Assembly: GCA_021151665.1 (NCBI GenBank)
Contig: JAGKWW010000005.1
Coordinates: 1 to 64,000 of the forward strand
DNA: 64,000 bases
Direction of reading: 5' to 3'
Origin: Flavobacteriaceae bacterium
GTDB taxonomy: Bacteria > Bacteroidota > Bacteroidia > Flavobacteriales > Flavobacteriaceae
Shown one piece after another: positions 54,295 through 63,429 of this stretch (its first letter is position 1; each line of letters begins with the position of its first letter). The notes under the pieces are model-generated. The model made no database searches. It was not told where the DNA came from and saw only the letters and a program-made list of their open reading frames with translations. Position numbers and translations under genes: made by a program.

Positions 54295-57126
54295 ATGTCA
54301 CAGCAAAAACGACTTTTCCTTCTCGATGCCTACGCCCTTATCTTCCGCGGCTATTATGCACTTATAAAGAACCCGCGTGTAAATTCGAAGGGTATGGATA
54401 CCTCGGCAATATTCGGGTTTATGAATTCCCTTCTCGACCTGATAAAGCGCGAGCGCCCGGACCATCTTGCTGTAGCTTTTGACAAGGAAGGAAGTACTGT
54501 GCGTACCGAAATGTTCACCGAATATAAAGCGCACCGCGACGAAACTCCTGAAGCAATACGTTCGGCAATTCCATATATCCAGGACATTCTTCGTGCAATG
54601 CATATCCCTATTATAGAAGAGACCGGATGCGAAGCCGACGACCTCATCGGTACTGTAGCCAAGCAGGCAGAAAAGCAGGGGTACAAAGTGTTCATGATGA
54701 CACCCGACAAAGATTTTGCACAGCTGGTAAGCGATAACATTTTTATGTACCGCCCTGCCCGACTGGGCAATGGTATCGAGATATGGGGTGTGCCTGAGGT
54801 GCTGGACCGTTTTGAAATTGAAAGGCCGGAGCAGGTGATCGATTTCCTGGGAATGATGGGGGATGCCGTAGATAACATACCTGGATTACCCGGTGTAGGA
54901 GAAAAGACTGCCAAAAAGCTGCTTAAGGAATTTGGCTCAATGGAAGGCCTGTTGGAAAATACCCATCAACTGAAAGGAAAGCTTCGCGAAAATATCGAGG
55001 CGAACAAAGATCGCGGTATCATGTCTAAGAAACTGGCTACGATTATCACTGATTGTAATGTTACTTTTGATGAAACCGACTATGAGCTAAGTAAGCCGGA
55101 TACCGAGAAAGTAGAGGCTATCTTTAACGAACTGGAGTTCCGCCGTATGGCAGAGCAGTTTCACAAGCTCTTCTCGCAGGGCGCTGAGTATGACACCATC
55201 CCTTCGCAAGGCTACTCCCCTACACGTACAATCGTTAACCAGGAGCAGCAATTCTCTCTGTTTGACGAAGGCGCCGCCGATGATCCGGCTGCACATGCAC
55301 CAGGATTTTATGCCACGATAGAAACCACCGACCACCATTATCAGCTGGTGCAGGGCGACTTTGCAATAGGCCTCCTGGTACGCGACCTGATGAAGCAAAC
55401 TACGGTGAGCTTTGATACAGAAACTACCGGAATTTGTGCCCTTACCGCCGAACTGGTAGGCATCTCATTCTCATGGGAAAAGGGGAAAGGGTTCTATGTC
55501 CCTGTACCCGAAAACCGTGGGGAAGCATTGGTACTTCTCGAAAAATTCAGGCCTTTCTACGATAGTGAAGAGATAGAAAAGGTGGGCCATAACCTGAAAT
55601 ATGATCTGGAGATACTGGCAAATTATGGCATCACGGTAAAAGGAAGGTTCTTTGATACCATGATCGCGCATTACCTCATAAATCCGGATATGCGCCACGG
55701 AATGGATATTCTTTCTGAAACGTACCTGAAGTATACGCCGGTACCTATTGAGGTACTCATCGGTAAAAAAGGCAAAGGCCAGAAAACCATGCGCGATGTA
55801 GACCTTGAACTTGCTAAAGAATATGCTGCGGAGGACGCCGATGTCACATTACAGTTGAAAGAGGTGTTTGCACCGAGGCTGGAGCAGACCGGTACGCGCA
55901 AGCTTTTTGATGAGATTGAAATTCAGCTTATGCCGGTACTTGCGGGTATGGAGCGAGAGGGCATTAACCTAGATGTACCGTACCTGAAAGAGCTTTCGGC
56001 AGAACTGACCGCCGATGTGAAAGCGCTGGAACAAAAAATATATGAAGCCGCGGGGGAGCCTTTCAACCTGGCATCTCCCAAGCAGTTGGGCGAGGTACTT
56101 TTCGAAAAGCTGAAAATCGGCGGAAACAAGCAAAAGAAAACCAAAACCGGGCAATATGCCACCGGTGAAGAAGTACTTTCTTACCTTGCCCTTACCAACC
56201 CGATCGTGCAGGATATACTGGAGTGGCGCCAACTGGTTAAGCTGCAAAATACGTATGTTGATGCACTGCCCCTACAGGTAGAGCCATCAACGGGACGCGT
56301 ACATACCGATTACATGCAGACTGTAGCCGCTACAGGTCGTCTCAGCTCGAACAACCCTAACCTGCAAAACATACCGATACGCACCGAGCGCGGGCGGCAG
56401 ATACGTAAAGCATTTATCGCACGGGATGAGAACCACACGATACTTTCTGCCGACTACTCGCAGATAGAGCTCCGCATTATTGCAGCTCTAAGCGGCGACC
56501 CCGAAATGGTCCGCTCATTCCGCAATGGCGAGGATATCCACGCGGCCACGGCAGCTAAGGTGTTTAATGTCAGCCTCGAAGAAGTAACCCGGGAGCAGCG
56601 CAGCCATGCAAAGACAGTCAACTTTGGCATAGTATATGGAGTATCGGCTTTCGGGCTTAGCAACCAGACATCGCTTAGCCGCAGCGAATCGAAGGATCTT
56701 ATTGACGCTTATTATGCAACGTACCCAAGGCTTAAGCAATATATAAGCGAGCAGGTCGAGATTGCGCGTGAGCAGGGATTTGTAACCACAGTCCTCGGCA
56801 GGCGCAGGTACCTTAAAGATATTAACTCAGCGAACCAGGTAGTGCGCGGAGCCGCAGAGCGAAATGCCGTAAATGCGCCCATACAGGGAAGCGCTGCGGA
56901 TATCATTAAAATTGCGATGATAAATATCCAGAAAAAGCTGGACAGCGAAGGATGGAAAAGTAAAATGCTGCTGCAGGTACACGATGAATTGGTTTTTGAC
57001 GTTCATAATAGTGAACTGGAGCGTATAAAGCCCATGATAAAACATGAAATGGAAAATGCTTTCCTGATGGATGTGCCGCTTGAAGTAGATATGGGCGCCG
57101 GCTCTAACTGGCTTGAGGCACATTAA
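54295..57126 (+). CDS. polA: DNA polymerase I
   Basis: A 943-residue repair and Okazaki-fragment polymerase with three domains. Residues 1 to about 295 are the 5'-3' nuclease (LLDAYALIFRGYYAL, DEADDL-type acidic cluster as CEADDLIG, GLPGVGEKTA). The proofreading domain has its acidic residues (DTETTG at about residue 374, NLKYDLE, YAAEDADVT), so the 3'-5' exonuclease should be active, unlike in Taq. The polymerase part has SADYSQIELR near 718, the O-helix region HAKTVNFGIVYG and VHDELVFD near 895. The ATG at 54295 gives MSQQKRLFLLD; an in-frame ATG at 54250 is too early. Confidence 0.97.
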   Translation: MSQQKRLFLLDAYALIFRGYYALIKNPRVNSKGMDTSAIFGFMNSLLDLIKRERPDHLAVAFDKEGSTVRTEMFTEYKAHRDETPEAIRSAIPYIQDILRAMHIPIIEETGCEADDLIGTVAKQAEKQGYKVFMMTPDKDFAQLVSDNIFMYRPARLGNGIEIWGVPEVLDRFEIERPEQVIDFLGMMGDAVDNIPGLPGVGEKTAKKLLKEFGSMEGLLENTHQLKGKLRENIEANKDRGIMSKKLATIITDCNVTFDETDYELSKPDTEKVEAIFNELEFRRMAEQFHKLFSQGAEYDTIPSQGYSPTRTIVNQEQQFSLFDEGAADDPAAHAPGFYATIETTDHHYQLVQGDFAIGLLVRDLMKQTTVSFDTETTGICALTAELVGISFSWEKGKGFYVPVPENRGEALVLLEKFRPFYDSEEIEKVGHNLKYDLEILANYGITVKGRFFDTMIAHYLINPDMRHGMDILSETYLKYTPVPIEVLIGKKGKGQKTMRDVDLELAKEYAAEDADVTLQLKEVFAPRLEQTGTRKLFDEIEIQLMPVLAGMEREGINLDVPYLKELSAELTADVKALEQKIYEAAGEPFNLASPKQLGEVLFEKLKIGGNKQKKTKTGQYATGEEVLSYLALTNPIVQDILEWRQLVKLQNTYVDALPLQVEPSTGRVHTDYMQTVAATGRLSSNNPNLQNIPIRTERGRQIRKAFIARDENHTILSADYSQIELRIIAALSGDPEMVRSFRNGEDIHAATAAKVFNVSLEEVTREQRSHAKTVNFGIVYGVSAFGLSNQTSLSRSESKDLIDAYYATYPRLKQYISEQVEIAREQGFVTTVLGRRRYLKDINSANQVVRGAAERNAVNAPIQGSAADIIKIAMINIQKKLDSEGWKSKMLLQVHDELVFDVHNSELERIKPMIKHEMENAFLMDVPLEVDMGAGSNWLEAH

Positions 57127-57149
57127 ACCGGAAGGCGAAATGACAGCAC

Positions 57150-58469
57150 ATGAAGAAAACTTTTTTGCTTTTGTTTAGTTTATTAACGGCCACTGCTGCC
57201 ACGGCACAGCAGGACGGCGCACGTTTCCGGAAGGTAGACAGCCTGATGACCTATCTTTATGATAATGGTAAATTTATGGGCACGCTGGCCCTCTCCGAAA
57301 AGGGAAAAATAGTTTTTGAAAAGTCCTACGGCTATTCCGATCTGGAAGGCAACATCGCTGCAACGCCCGAAACAAAATACAAAGTAGGTTCGGTAGCCAA
57401 GATGTTTACTTCTGCCATTATCTTTCAGTTGATTGAAGAGAAAAAGCTGACACCGGACACCAAACTCTCTCAGTTTTTCCCGAAAGTTGCCAATGCCGAC
57501 CGTATTTCCATCAGCGATATGCTGTACCACAAAAGCGGCATTCATGATTATGCAACCGATGTTACTTTTATCCAGTATAATACAAAACTGCAGACGCGGA
57601 AGGCAATGACCGACCGCATCATTGGCTTTGAGCCCGATTTTGAACCCGGTGAAAAAGCAGCTTACAGCAACTCAAATTATTTACTGCTGGGCTACATCAT
57701 TCAGGACATCACCAAGAAGACGTATAAAGAAAACGTGGCAGAGCGGATTGCAAAACGTGCCGGGCTGAAGAATACCTATTATTTCGGAAAAAACAATCCA
57801 AAAAAGAATGAAGCCTGGAGTTACAAGAAGGTCGATGGCAAGTGGGTACGCCAGGAAGAATGGAGCGAATCTGTTGCGGGCGCTGCGGGCGGGCTGATAT
57901 CAACCGCATCTGACCTTACTAAATTCATCACAGCCCTATTTGAAGGAAAGATTGTAACCAAACCATCGCTCGATCAAATGCTTCAGCTTGATATGGGTTA
58001 TGGGCGGGGTATACTCCCTTATCCATTTGCCGAAAGGCGGCTGTACGGGCACAATGGAGGTATAGAAGGGTTTTCTTCGGCAGTGGCCATTTATCCTAAA
58101 GATAATATGGCATTTGCACTGCTGCAAAATGGTAATGATTATGACAGTAACGAGATAATTAACGGTATCCTCAGCATTTACTACAAGCTCCCCTATCGTT
58201 TCCCTTCTCTGACCAAAGAAGTTGAAGTTGCGGAGCCAATATTGAAAAGCTACGAGGGCAATTATAAAACGCAATCGCTGCCTTTCATTATTAACATTAA
58301 GCTCGTTGACGGAAAGCTCCGTGTGCATGCCGACGAGCAGGGAACTTTTTACCTGACCGCTTTAAACGATACCGATTTTACACATGAATCGGGCATAGTC
58401 ATGACCTTTACTCCAAAGAGCTTTATCCTGAAGCAGAACGGTACCGAAACGGTATTTAATAAACAATAA
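57150..58469 (+). CDS. Exported serine hydrolase (beta-lactamase / class C fold)
   Basis: A 439-residue periplasmic protein with a signal peptide (MKKTFLLLFSLLTATAATAQ). The penicillin-binding/esterase catalytic motifs are present: SVAK at residues 81-84 gives the nucleophile Ser and Lys, YSN at 172-174 is the second motif, and GHNGGIEGF is the third. A C-terminal domain of about 90 residues follows (YEGNYKTQSLPFII...). This family includes esterases and D-amino acid peptidases as well as beta-lactamases, so antibiotic resistance should not be assumed. It lies 23 nt after polA and is probably cotranscribed. Confidence 0.93.
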   Translation: MKKTFLLLFSLLTATAATAQQDGARFRKVDSLMTYLYDNGKFMGTLALSEKGKIVFEKSYGYSDLEGNIAATPETKYKVGSVAKMFTSAIIFQLIEEKKLTPDTKLSQFFPKVANADRISISDMLYHKSGIHDYATDVTFIQYNTKLQTRKAMTDRIIGFEPDFEPGEKAAYSNSNYLLLGYIIQDITKKTYKENVAERIAKRAGLKNTYYFGKNNPKKNEAWSYKKVDGKWVRQEEWSESVAGAAGGLISTASDLTKFITALFEGKIVTKPSLDQMLQLDMGYGRGILPYPFAERRLYGHNGGIEGFSSAVAIYPKDNMAFALLQNGNDYDSNEIINGILSIYYKLPYRFPSLTKEVEVAEPILKSYEGNYKTQSLPFIINIKLVDGKLRVHADEQGTFYLTALNDTDFTHESGIVMTFTPKSFILKQNGTETVFNKQ

Positions 58470-58487
58470 AAAAAGCCCCGGAGGGCT
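58467..58487 (-). terminator. Terminator of the lacI-type gene
   Basis: On the minus strand the stem AGCCC / GGGCT with a short loop is followed by seven or more T. It lies 8 nt after the LacI stop and overlaps the end of the convergent hydrolase gene. The stem is short. Confidence 0.6.
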
Positions 58488-58494
58488 AGTATAT

Positions 58495-59520
58495 TTAAAG
58501 TTTTCGGGTAGAGTCCCGTTGCCTTAATTCGGTCTTTATTACCATCGTGCGGCATTCCGGCTCTTCATCAGGCTTCGCTTCCAGCCGTTCGATAAGCATA
58601 TTGGCCGCTGCCTCGCCTATCTCCGGCCCGTGCTGGCTTACGGTAGAAAGGCTTGGCGTCAATCTGCGTGACCATACGCCATCGGCAAACCCGATAACAT
58701 TCAGCTCTTCCGGAATTTTTATACCACGCTTTATGGCAAATTTCATAGCCATAACAGAGGCATGCTCATCGAGGGCAAAAACACCGTCTATTTTTTTTGT
58801 ATCGAACAGCTTTTGCAGCCTTTCATCAAATTCCTCTATGTTATCGGTACGGATGATGAGATCTTCCTGAACAGGGTAACCAGCCTCTTCGAGCGCTTTC
58901 ATATAACCGTCTGCACGCAGTTTGCCCACGCTAAGATTATCTATAGTAGACAGTAGTGCGATATTTTTACACTTTAGCTTTATTAGATGGTGCATGGAGT
59001 AAACGGCTGAATCAAAGTCATCAACTATTACTTTGTCACATGCCACATCTTCACTTATCCTGTCAAACATAACTATTGGGATATCATCGGCTATGGTATC
59101 TTTAAAGTGCTTGAAACTCTGTTTTTTTTGCGTTTCCTCAGCAACCGAAAGAATAAACCCATCGATTGTTCCATTGCTTAGCATCTCCATCGTACTAATC
59201 TCTTTCTCCAGCGATTCGTTAGATATACAGGTAATTACATTATATCCTTTTTCGTTGGCAGTTTTTTCTATTCCGCTAAAAACCTTGGCGAAGAAGGGAT
59301 TCAGGATGTTCGGAATAATTACACCGATTGTTTTAGACCGTTTGCTCTTCAGGTTTACGGCAATATTGTTCGGCTTATAGTTTTTAAGCTTTGCAAACTC
59401 CTGAACGCGGATCTTGGTGGGCTCGCTGATTTCCGGGCTGTTGCTTAGCGCCTTAGACACAGTAGATACCGAGACATTGAGCTCTTTGGCGATTTGTTTT
59501 AGTGTGGCTTTTTGTTTCAT
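58495..59520 (-). CDS. LacI family transcriptional regulator
   Basis: A 341-residue repressor-type regulator. The N-terminal helix-turn-helix and hinge helix are clear (TLKQIAKELNVSVSTVSKALSNSPEIS, then NNIAVNLKSKRS), followed by a periplasmic-binding-protein-like ligand domain (TIGVIIPNILNPFFAKVFSG, VMFDRIS). No sugar-transport or catabolic operon is adjacent in the window, so its regulon is unknown; the nearest gene is the divergent ferritin-like pair, 402 nt away. An inverted repeat at 59584-59599 lies upstream of its weak promoter box and could be its operator. Confidence 0.93.
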   Translation of the reverse strand: MKQKATLKQIAKELNVSVSTVSKALSNSPEISEPTKIRVQEFAKLKNYKPNNIAVNLKSKRSKTIGVIIPNILNPFFAKVFSGIEKTANEKGYNVITCISNESLEKEISTMEMLSNGTIDGFILSVAEETQKKQSFKHFKDTIADDIPIVMFDRISEDVACDKVIVDDFDSAVYSMHHLIKLKCKNIALLSTIDNLSVGKLRADGYMKALEEAGYPVQEDLIIRTDNIEEFDERLQKLFDTKKIDGVFALDEHASVMAMKFAIKRGIKIPEELNVIGFADGVWSRRLTPSLSTVSQHGPEIGEAAANMLIERLEAKPDEEPECRTMVIKTELRQRDSTRKL

Positions 59521-59537
59521 GGCCTTCCGATTGGATT

Positions 59538-59545
59538 GAAAAGTA
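59538..59545 (-). promoter_or_regulatory. Possible promoter box of the lacI-type gene
   Basis: TACTTTTC on the minus strand, one mismatch to TAnnTTTG, about 18 nt before the ATG. Confidence 0.3.
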
Positions 59546-59583
59546 AAGAAACGAAAAAAAATAATACGTATCCCCCATCCTGT

Positions 59584-59599
59584 ATTTTCTCAAGAAAAT
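59584..59599. promoter_or_regulatory. Palindrome upstream of the lacI-type gene, candidate operator
   Basis: ATTTTCTCAAGAAAAT has arms of 7 bp (ATTTTCT / AGAAAAT) around CA. It is about 64 nt from the lacI ATG, near the position of an operator, but it is AT-rich and single, so the call is tentative. Confidence 0.35.
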
Positions 59600-59842
59600 G
59601 AAATGATACCAAGAACCCATTCCTTTAATCTATTTATTGCAGTTTATGGTTTGCAATCGTTGTATAACGGAAGTTAAAGTAATACTAAATATACCGGCGT
59701 CCACTATTTCCAATTTTATCAGTAAAAATAGAAATAACATTAAGGATAATGGTGCAAATGGGGCTAATACAGCTACAAAAATCAGTTGTTAAAATATTGT
59801 TAAAATCAAACATCCTCGTCTTGTTCAAAAACCATTAACATT
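59600..59842. other. AT-rich intergenic stretch, no gene seen
   Basis: This part of the 402-nt divergent region is AT-rich with short direct motifs but no open frame, hairpin terminator or RNA gene that I can support. It ends at the promoter of the ferritin-like genes. Confidence 0.5.
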
Positions 59843-59870
59843 TTGTTGGCGTAGGTAAAGGATAACTTTG
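59843..59870 (+). promoter_or_regulatory. Promoter of the ferritin-like gene pair
   Basis: TTG (59843-59845), 17 nt, then TAACTTTG (59863-59870). The predicted leader to 59923 is about 48 nt. Confidence 0.6.
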
Positions 59871-59922
59871 AAATTAACCAATAGCCACGCCTTCAACCAT
59901 TATTAACTCTAAATGTTTAAAC

Positions 59923-60672
59923 ATGAAAAACAAAGTAACCGTTCAGGAAGTTAAGTCGCCCATGCACAACAGGCGTAACTTCCTTAAGTTAAGCGGGCTC
60001 GCCCTTGCAGGCACCGGGCTGCTCATTGCAGGATGCAGCGACGATGATGACAATAATGATAATAGCAATGGGGTGCACAATCCCGGCGTGGTAAATGGTG
60101 TATTCGACCTTGGCGGAGGCGACCTGGGTATCCTTACCTATGCTTATGCATTAGAACAACTTGAAGCTGACTTCTACACAAGAGTGGTTAACAGCAACAC
60201 GTTCGGCTCAACCTTCAGTATGGAAGAACAAGAAGTGCTTGCCGACCTTTATAAGCATGAAGTGATTCACCGCGAGTTTTTTAAGGCTGCGCTTACCGGG
60301 GCTGTAAGCAACCCTAACATGGTATTGCCTGCACTGGAATTTGATTATGGCAGCCTGAATTTTGGCAGCAGAAACCAGGTACTTGCAACTGCTAAAACAC
60401 TGGAAGATACGGGAGTGGCCGCCTACAACGGTGCGGGCCGCTACCTGAGCGATGCCAACTTCCTTCTTATTGCAGGAAAAATCGTTTCGGTTGAGGCACG
60501 CCATGCCTCGGCAATCCGCGATCTAATTGACCCTAACACAAGTGCTTTTGCAGGCATGGGGGCAGTAGACGCAAACGGGCTTGACCTGGCCAAGAAGCCA
60601 AGCGAGATCATTCCGGCCGTTGCAGGGCTGAATATCATTCAGACTCCTTTCACTTACAATTATCTTCCATAA
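59923..60672 (+). CDS. Tat-exported ferritin-like lipoprotein, first of a pair
   Basis: A 249-residue protein. The N-terminus has a twin-arginine signal (HNRRNFLKLSG) with a hydrophobic core and a lipobox-like IAGC, then a long Asp/Asn run (SDDDDNNDNSN), so it is probably a folded lipoprotein exported by Tat. The rest is a ferritin-like four-helix bundle (PF13668 type) with the expected acidic/His ligands: LEQLEADFYTRV, KHEVIHREFF, LEDTGVAAYNG, VSVEARHASAI. Tat export suggests that a metal cofactor is inserted in the cytoplasm. Function unknown, possibly di-metal oxidase or desiccation related. Confidence 0.88.
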   Translation: MKNKVTVQEVKSPMHNRRNFLKLSGLALAGTGLLIAGCSDDDDNNDNSNGVHNPGVVNGVFDLGGGDLGILTYAYALEQLEADFYTRVVNSNTFGSTFSMEEQEVLADLYKHEVIHREFFKAALTGAVSNPNMVLPALEFDYGSLNFGSRNQVLATAKTLEDTGVAAYNGAGRYLSDANFLLIAGKIVSVEARHASAIRDLIDPNTSAFAGMGAVDANGLDLAKKPSEIIPAVAGLNIIQTPFTYNYLP

Positions 60673-60690
60673 CCTAAACAGAATACGATC

Positions 60691-61497
60691 ATGAACATCA
60701 TAAAATTTATAGAGTCTTTCACCAATGACGGGCTCATCAACGCAAAAGGCTCCCGCAGGGACAGCTTTTCACAGTTTGGGAAAATAGGTACTAATGCACT
60801 TATGGCTGCCGCGCCGCTGGGCATACTATCGATGGTATTTACGCCTAAGGCACGTGCCGCATCTTCTACCTTTTTGGCGGCGGCAGCGGATAGCCCGACA
60901 TCTGCACTACAGCTTGCGCTGACACTGGAATACCTTGAAAAAGAATTTTACAATACGGGCCTTCAGACCACAGGACTTATCCCATCATCAGACCGCGTAG
61001 TTTTCGAAACCATTGCGGCCCATGAAAATGCGCACGTATCGCTGTTAGCCAATGCACTGGGCGCCAACGCACCTGCTGTACCTACATTCGACTTTACCGC
61101 AAACGGCACCTTTAACCCGTTTGGCGATTATCAGCAATTTATCGCCCTTGCCCAGGCATTTGAAGACACCGGGGTTCGCGCTTATAAAGGACAGGCGGCC
61201 AACCTGATGACCGATGGCAACCTGCTGACCACGGCATTGCAGATTCACTCGGTAGAAGCACGCCATGCGTCACAGATACGCCGTATGAGGGGGCTTAAAG
61301 GATGGATTCCGGGCAATGATGAAGGAGGGCACCCTGCTGCGGCAGACGCTGTTTATGCGGGAGAGAACGTGAGCACACAGCTTGGTTTTAACACTGCCAA
61401 CGTAAACAGCTTCGGGCTACAGGCCGGCACCGAATCATTCGACGAGCCGCTAACGGGAGCACAAGCCACCGCAATCGCAGGTTTGTTTATCGACTAA
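60691..61497 (+). CDS. Tat-type ferritin-like protein, second of a pair
   Basis: A 268-residue paralogue-type protein, 18 nt after the first. The N-terminus has a Tat-like SRRDSFSQFGK followed by a hydrophobic segment and a possible signal peptidase site (KARAAS), with an unusual 20-residue extension before the arginines. The bundle carries the same ligand pattern (LTLEYLEKEFYNTG, AAHENAHVSLLANAL, FEDTGVRAYKG, HSVEARHASQIR). There is no lipobox, so it may be soluble or bind the first, lipid-anchored partner. A terminator follows. Confidence 0.88.
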   Translation: MNIIKFIESFTNDGLINAKGSRRDSFSQFGKIGTNALMAAAPLGILSMVFTPKARAASSTFLAAAADSPTSALQLALTLEYLEKEFYNTGLQTTGLIPSSDRVVFETIAAHENAHVSLLANALGANAPAVPTFDFTANGTFNPFGDYQQFIALAQAFEDTGVRAYKGQAANLMTDGNLLTTALQIHSVEARHASQIRRMRGLKGWIPGNDEGGHPAAADAVYAGENVSTQLGFNTANVNSFGLQAGTESFDEPLTGAQATAIAGLFID

Positions 61498-61515
61498 ACG
61501 TCGTTTCACAATACT

Positions 61516-61547
61516 AAAATGGCTGCCCTGATAAGGCAGCCATTTTT
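61516..61547 (+). terminator. Terminator of the ferritin-like pair
   Basis: Stem AAAATGGCTGCC / GGCAGCCATTTT with loop CTGATAA, followed by T, 18 nt after the stop. Confidence 0.85.
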
Positions 61548-61605
61548 AATTGTAGTGGAAAGTCGAACTTGTAAGTAAAATATTTTCCTGACTTGCAGAA
61601 AATAG

Positions 61606-61633
61606 AAAAGCCTCTGATTTCTCAGAGGCTTTT
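61606..61633 (-). terminator. Terminator of tRNA-Leu
   Basis: Stem AAAAGCCTCTGA / TCAGAGGCTTTT with loop of four, directly after the 3' end of the tRNA on the minus strand. Confidence 0.8.
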
Positions 61634-61634
61634 G

Positions 61635-61716
61635 TGCGGGTGATAGGACTCGAACCTACACACCGTGAGGCACCAGATCCTAAGTCTGGCGTGTCTACCA
61701 ATTTCACCACACCCGC
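61635..61716 (-). tRNA. tRNA-Leu (anticodon TAG)
   Basis: A complete class II tRNA of 82 nt on the minus strand. GCGGGTG pairs with CACCCGC in the acceptor, CCAGA/TCTGG enclose CTTAGGA with TAG at 34-36, a long variable arm (TGCCTCACGGTGTG) is present and the T arm has GTTCGAGTC. The 3' CCA is not encoded. Confidence 0.97.
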
Positions 61717-61759
61717 GGGCTGATAATAACTGACAGCGTTTGTTTCAGTATTACGGGTG

Positions 61760-61788
61760 CAAATATACGGATACTTTTGAGTTTTCAA
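61760..61788 (-). promoter_or_regulatory. Promoter of tRNA-Leu
   Basis: On the minus strand TTG (61786-61788), 18 nt, then TATATTTG (61760-61767), a full consensus match. Confidence 0.7.
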
Positions 61789-61824
61789 AGCAAATCGTAA
61801 AAAAAATAATAATTAATTTTTCTG

Positions 61825-61832
61825 TATTTTTG
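61825..61832 (+). promoter_or_regulatory. Promoter -7 box of the M20 peptidase gene
   Basis: TATTTTTG matches TAnnTTTG, with a leader of about 25 nt. The upstream part is pure AT with no TTG at the -33 spacing. Confidence 0.45.
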
Positions 61833-61861
61833 ACCGACAACCCTATACCTCTAATTTTAAA

Positions 61862-63250
61862 ATGGATAACCTTAAGGAATATGTCCGGGACAATAAGGAC
61901 AGATTTATAAACGAACTGATAGAACTGCTAAAAATACCATCGGTAAGTGCCGATAGCGCCTATGCACATGATGTGGTGGCAACCGCCGATGCTATAAAGG
62001 CCAGCCTAGAAGAAGCGGGTTGCGATAAGGTCGAAATTTGCGACACACCCGGATATCCTATTGTATACGGCGAGAAAAACATTGACCCATCACTTCCTAC
62101 AGTACTGGTTTACGGCCATTATGATGTGCAGCCGCCGGATCCAGTAGACCTTTGGACTTCGCCACCCTTTGAACCGGTAATTAAGAAAACCGAACTGCAC
62201 CCCGATGGGGCTATTTTTGCCCGTGGCGCCTGCGACGATAAGGGCCAGATGTACATGCATGTGAAGGCGCTGGAGTATATGGTTAAAAACAACACCCTTC
62301 CCTGCAACGTCAAGTTCATGATTGAAGGGGAAGAAGAGGTGGGCTCGCCAAGCCTTGCATGGTTTGTAGAGCGGAACCAGGAAAAGCTAAAATGCGACGT
62401 TATCCTGATCTCTGATACCGGGATGATCTCTAATACGCAGCCGTCTATCACAACCGGACTCCGTGGCCTCAGTTATGTAGAGGTAGAAGTAACCGGGCCT
62501 AACCGCGACCTGCACTCCGGGCTTTACGGGGGCGCTGTAGCCAACCCGATAAACATCCTCGCCAAAATGATCGCGCAGCTGCACGACGAGAACAACCACA
62601 TAACCATTCCCGGTTTTTACGATAAGGTGGAAGAACTTTCACGCGAGGAGCGTGATGAGATGGCCAAAGCACCCTTCTCTCTTGAAAATTATAAAAATGC
62701 CCTTGCCATTGACGATGTATACGGAGAGGCGGGCTACACTACCAACGAGCGCAACTCTATCCGTCCTACACTTGATGTAAACGGTATATGGGGTGGCTAT
62801 ACCGGCGAAGGCGCCAAGACAGTAATTGCCAGCAAGGCTTATGCTAAAATATCGATGCGCCTGGTGCCCGACCAAGACTGGAATGAGATAACAGAACTGT
62901 TTACAAAACATTTTGAAGCTATTGCTCCGAAAGGTGTGAAAGTAAAAGTGAAGCCGCACCACGGCGGGCAGGCTTATGTAACACCAATAGACAGTATTGG
63001 CTACCAGGCGGCAGCTAAAGCTTACGAGGAGAGTTTTGGCATCCGGCCGATACCTGTGCGTTCGGGTGGCAGCATCCCTATTGTGGCGCTGTTTGAGAAA
63101 GAACTGAAGAGCAAAACCATCATGATGGGCTTCGGACTAGACAGCGATGCCATCCATTCGCCGAACGAACATTTCGGAATATTCAATTACCTAAAAGGAA
63201 TTGAAACCATCCCGCTATTCTATAAGCATTTTACCGAACTTTCTAAATAG
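61862..63250 (+). CDS. M20 family dipeptidase
   Basis: A 462-residue cytoplasmic zinc peptidase of the carnosine dipeptidase/ArgE group. The metal motifs are visible in order: YGHYDVQPP (His and catalytic Asp), ARGACDDKGQM (bridging Asp), EGEEEVGSPS (catalytic Glu pair), LISDTGM, and HSPNEHFGI near the C-terminus. The lid/dimerisation domain lies between (from about residue 200 to 320). Length is usual. It is monocistronic between tRNA-Leu and blaI, with promoter and terminator. The exact dipeptide substrate cannot be told. Confidence 0.95.
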   Translation: MDNLKEYVRDNKDRFINELIELLKIPSVSADSAYAHDVVATADAIKASLEEAGCDKVEICDTPGYPIVYGEKNIDPSLPTVLVYGHYDVQPPDPVDLWTSPPFEPVIKKTELHPDGAIFARGACDDKGQMYMHVKALEYMVKNNTLPCNVKFMIEGEEEVGSPSLAWFVERNQEKLKCDVILISDTGMISNTQPSITTGLRGLSYVEVEVTGPNRDLHSGLYGGAVANPINILAKMIAQLHDENNHITIPGFYDKVEELSREERDEMAKAPFSLENYKNALAIDDVYGEAGYTTNERNSIRPTLDVNGIWGGYTGEGAKTVIASKAYAKISMRLVPDQDWNEITELFTKHFEAIAPKGVKVKVKPHHGGQAYVTPIDSIGYQAAAKAYEESFGIRPIPVRSGGSIPIVALFEKELKSKTIMMGFGLDSDAIHSPNEHFGIFNYLKGIETIPLFYKHFTELSK

Positions 63251-63281
63251 TTACAGATAGTTCAGACCATCAGTAATGGGA

Positions 63282-63309
63282 AAATCCGCCTGCGAGGGCG
63301 GATTTTTTT
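63282..63309 (+). terminator. Terminator of the M20 peptidase gene
   Basis: Stem AAATCCGCC / GGCGGATTT followed by seven T. The right arm and T-tract (GGGCGGATTTTTTTA) recur at 63387-63401 without the left arm. Confidence 0.85.
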
Positions 63310-63429
63310 ATATTTATTACAACCCGATTCCCGCACCGCGCATATCACCCCTACCCAGACTGTTGACCCTGATGAAGATTTGCACCGGGCGGATTTTTTT
63401 AGCAGTCAGGCAGCAGTTTACATTTTTTA

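Noticed and set aside
57150..58469. Beta-lactamase-like gene as a resistance determinant linked to blaI
   Set aside because: The SxxK/YSN fold is shared with many esterases and peptidases, it lies 5 kb from blaI, is cotranscribed with polA, and I see no BlaI-type operator before it.
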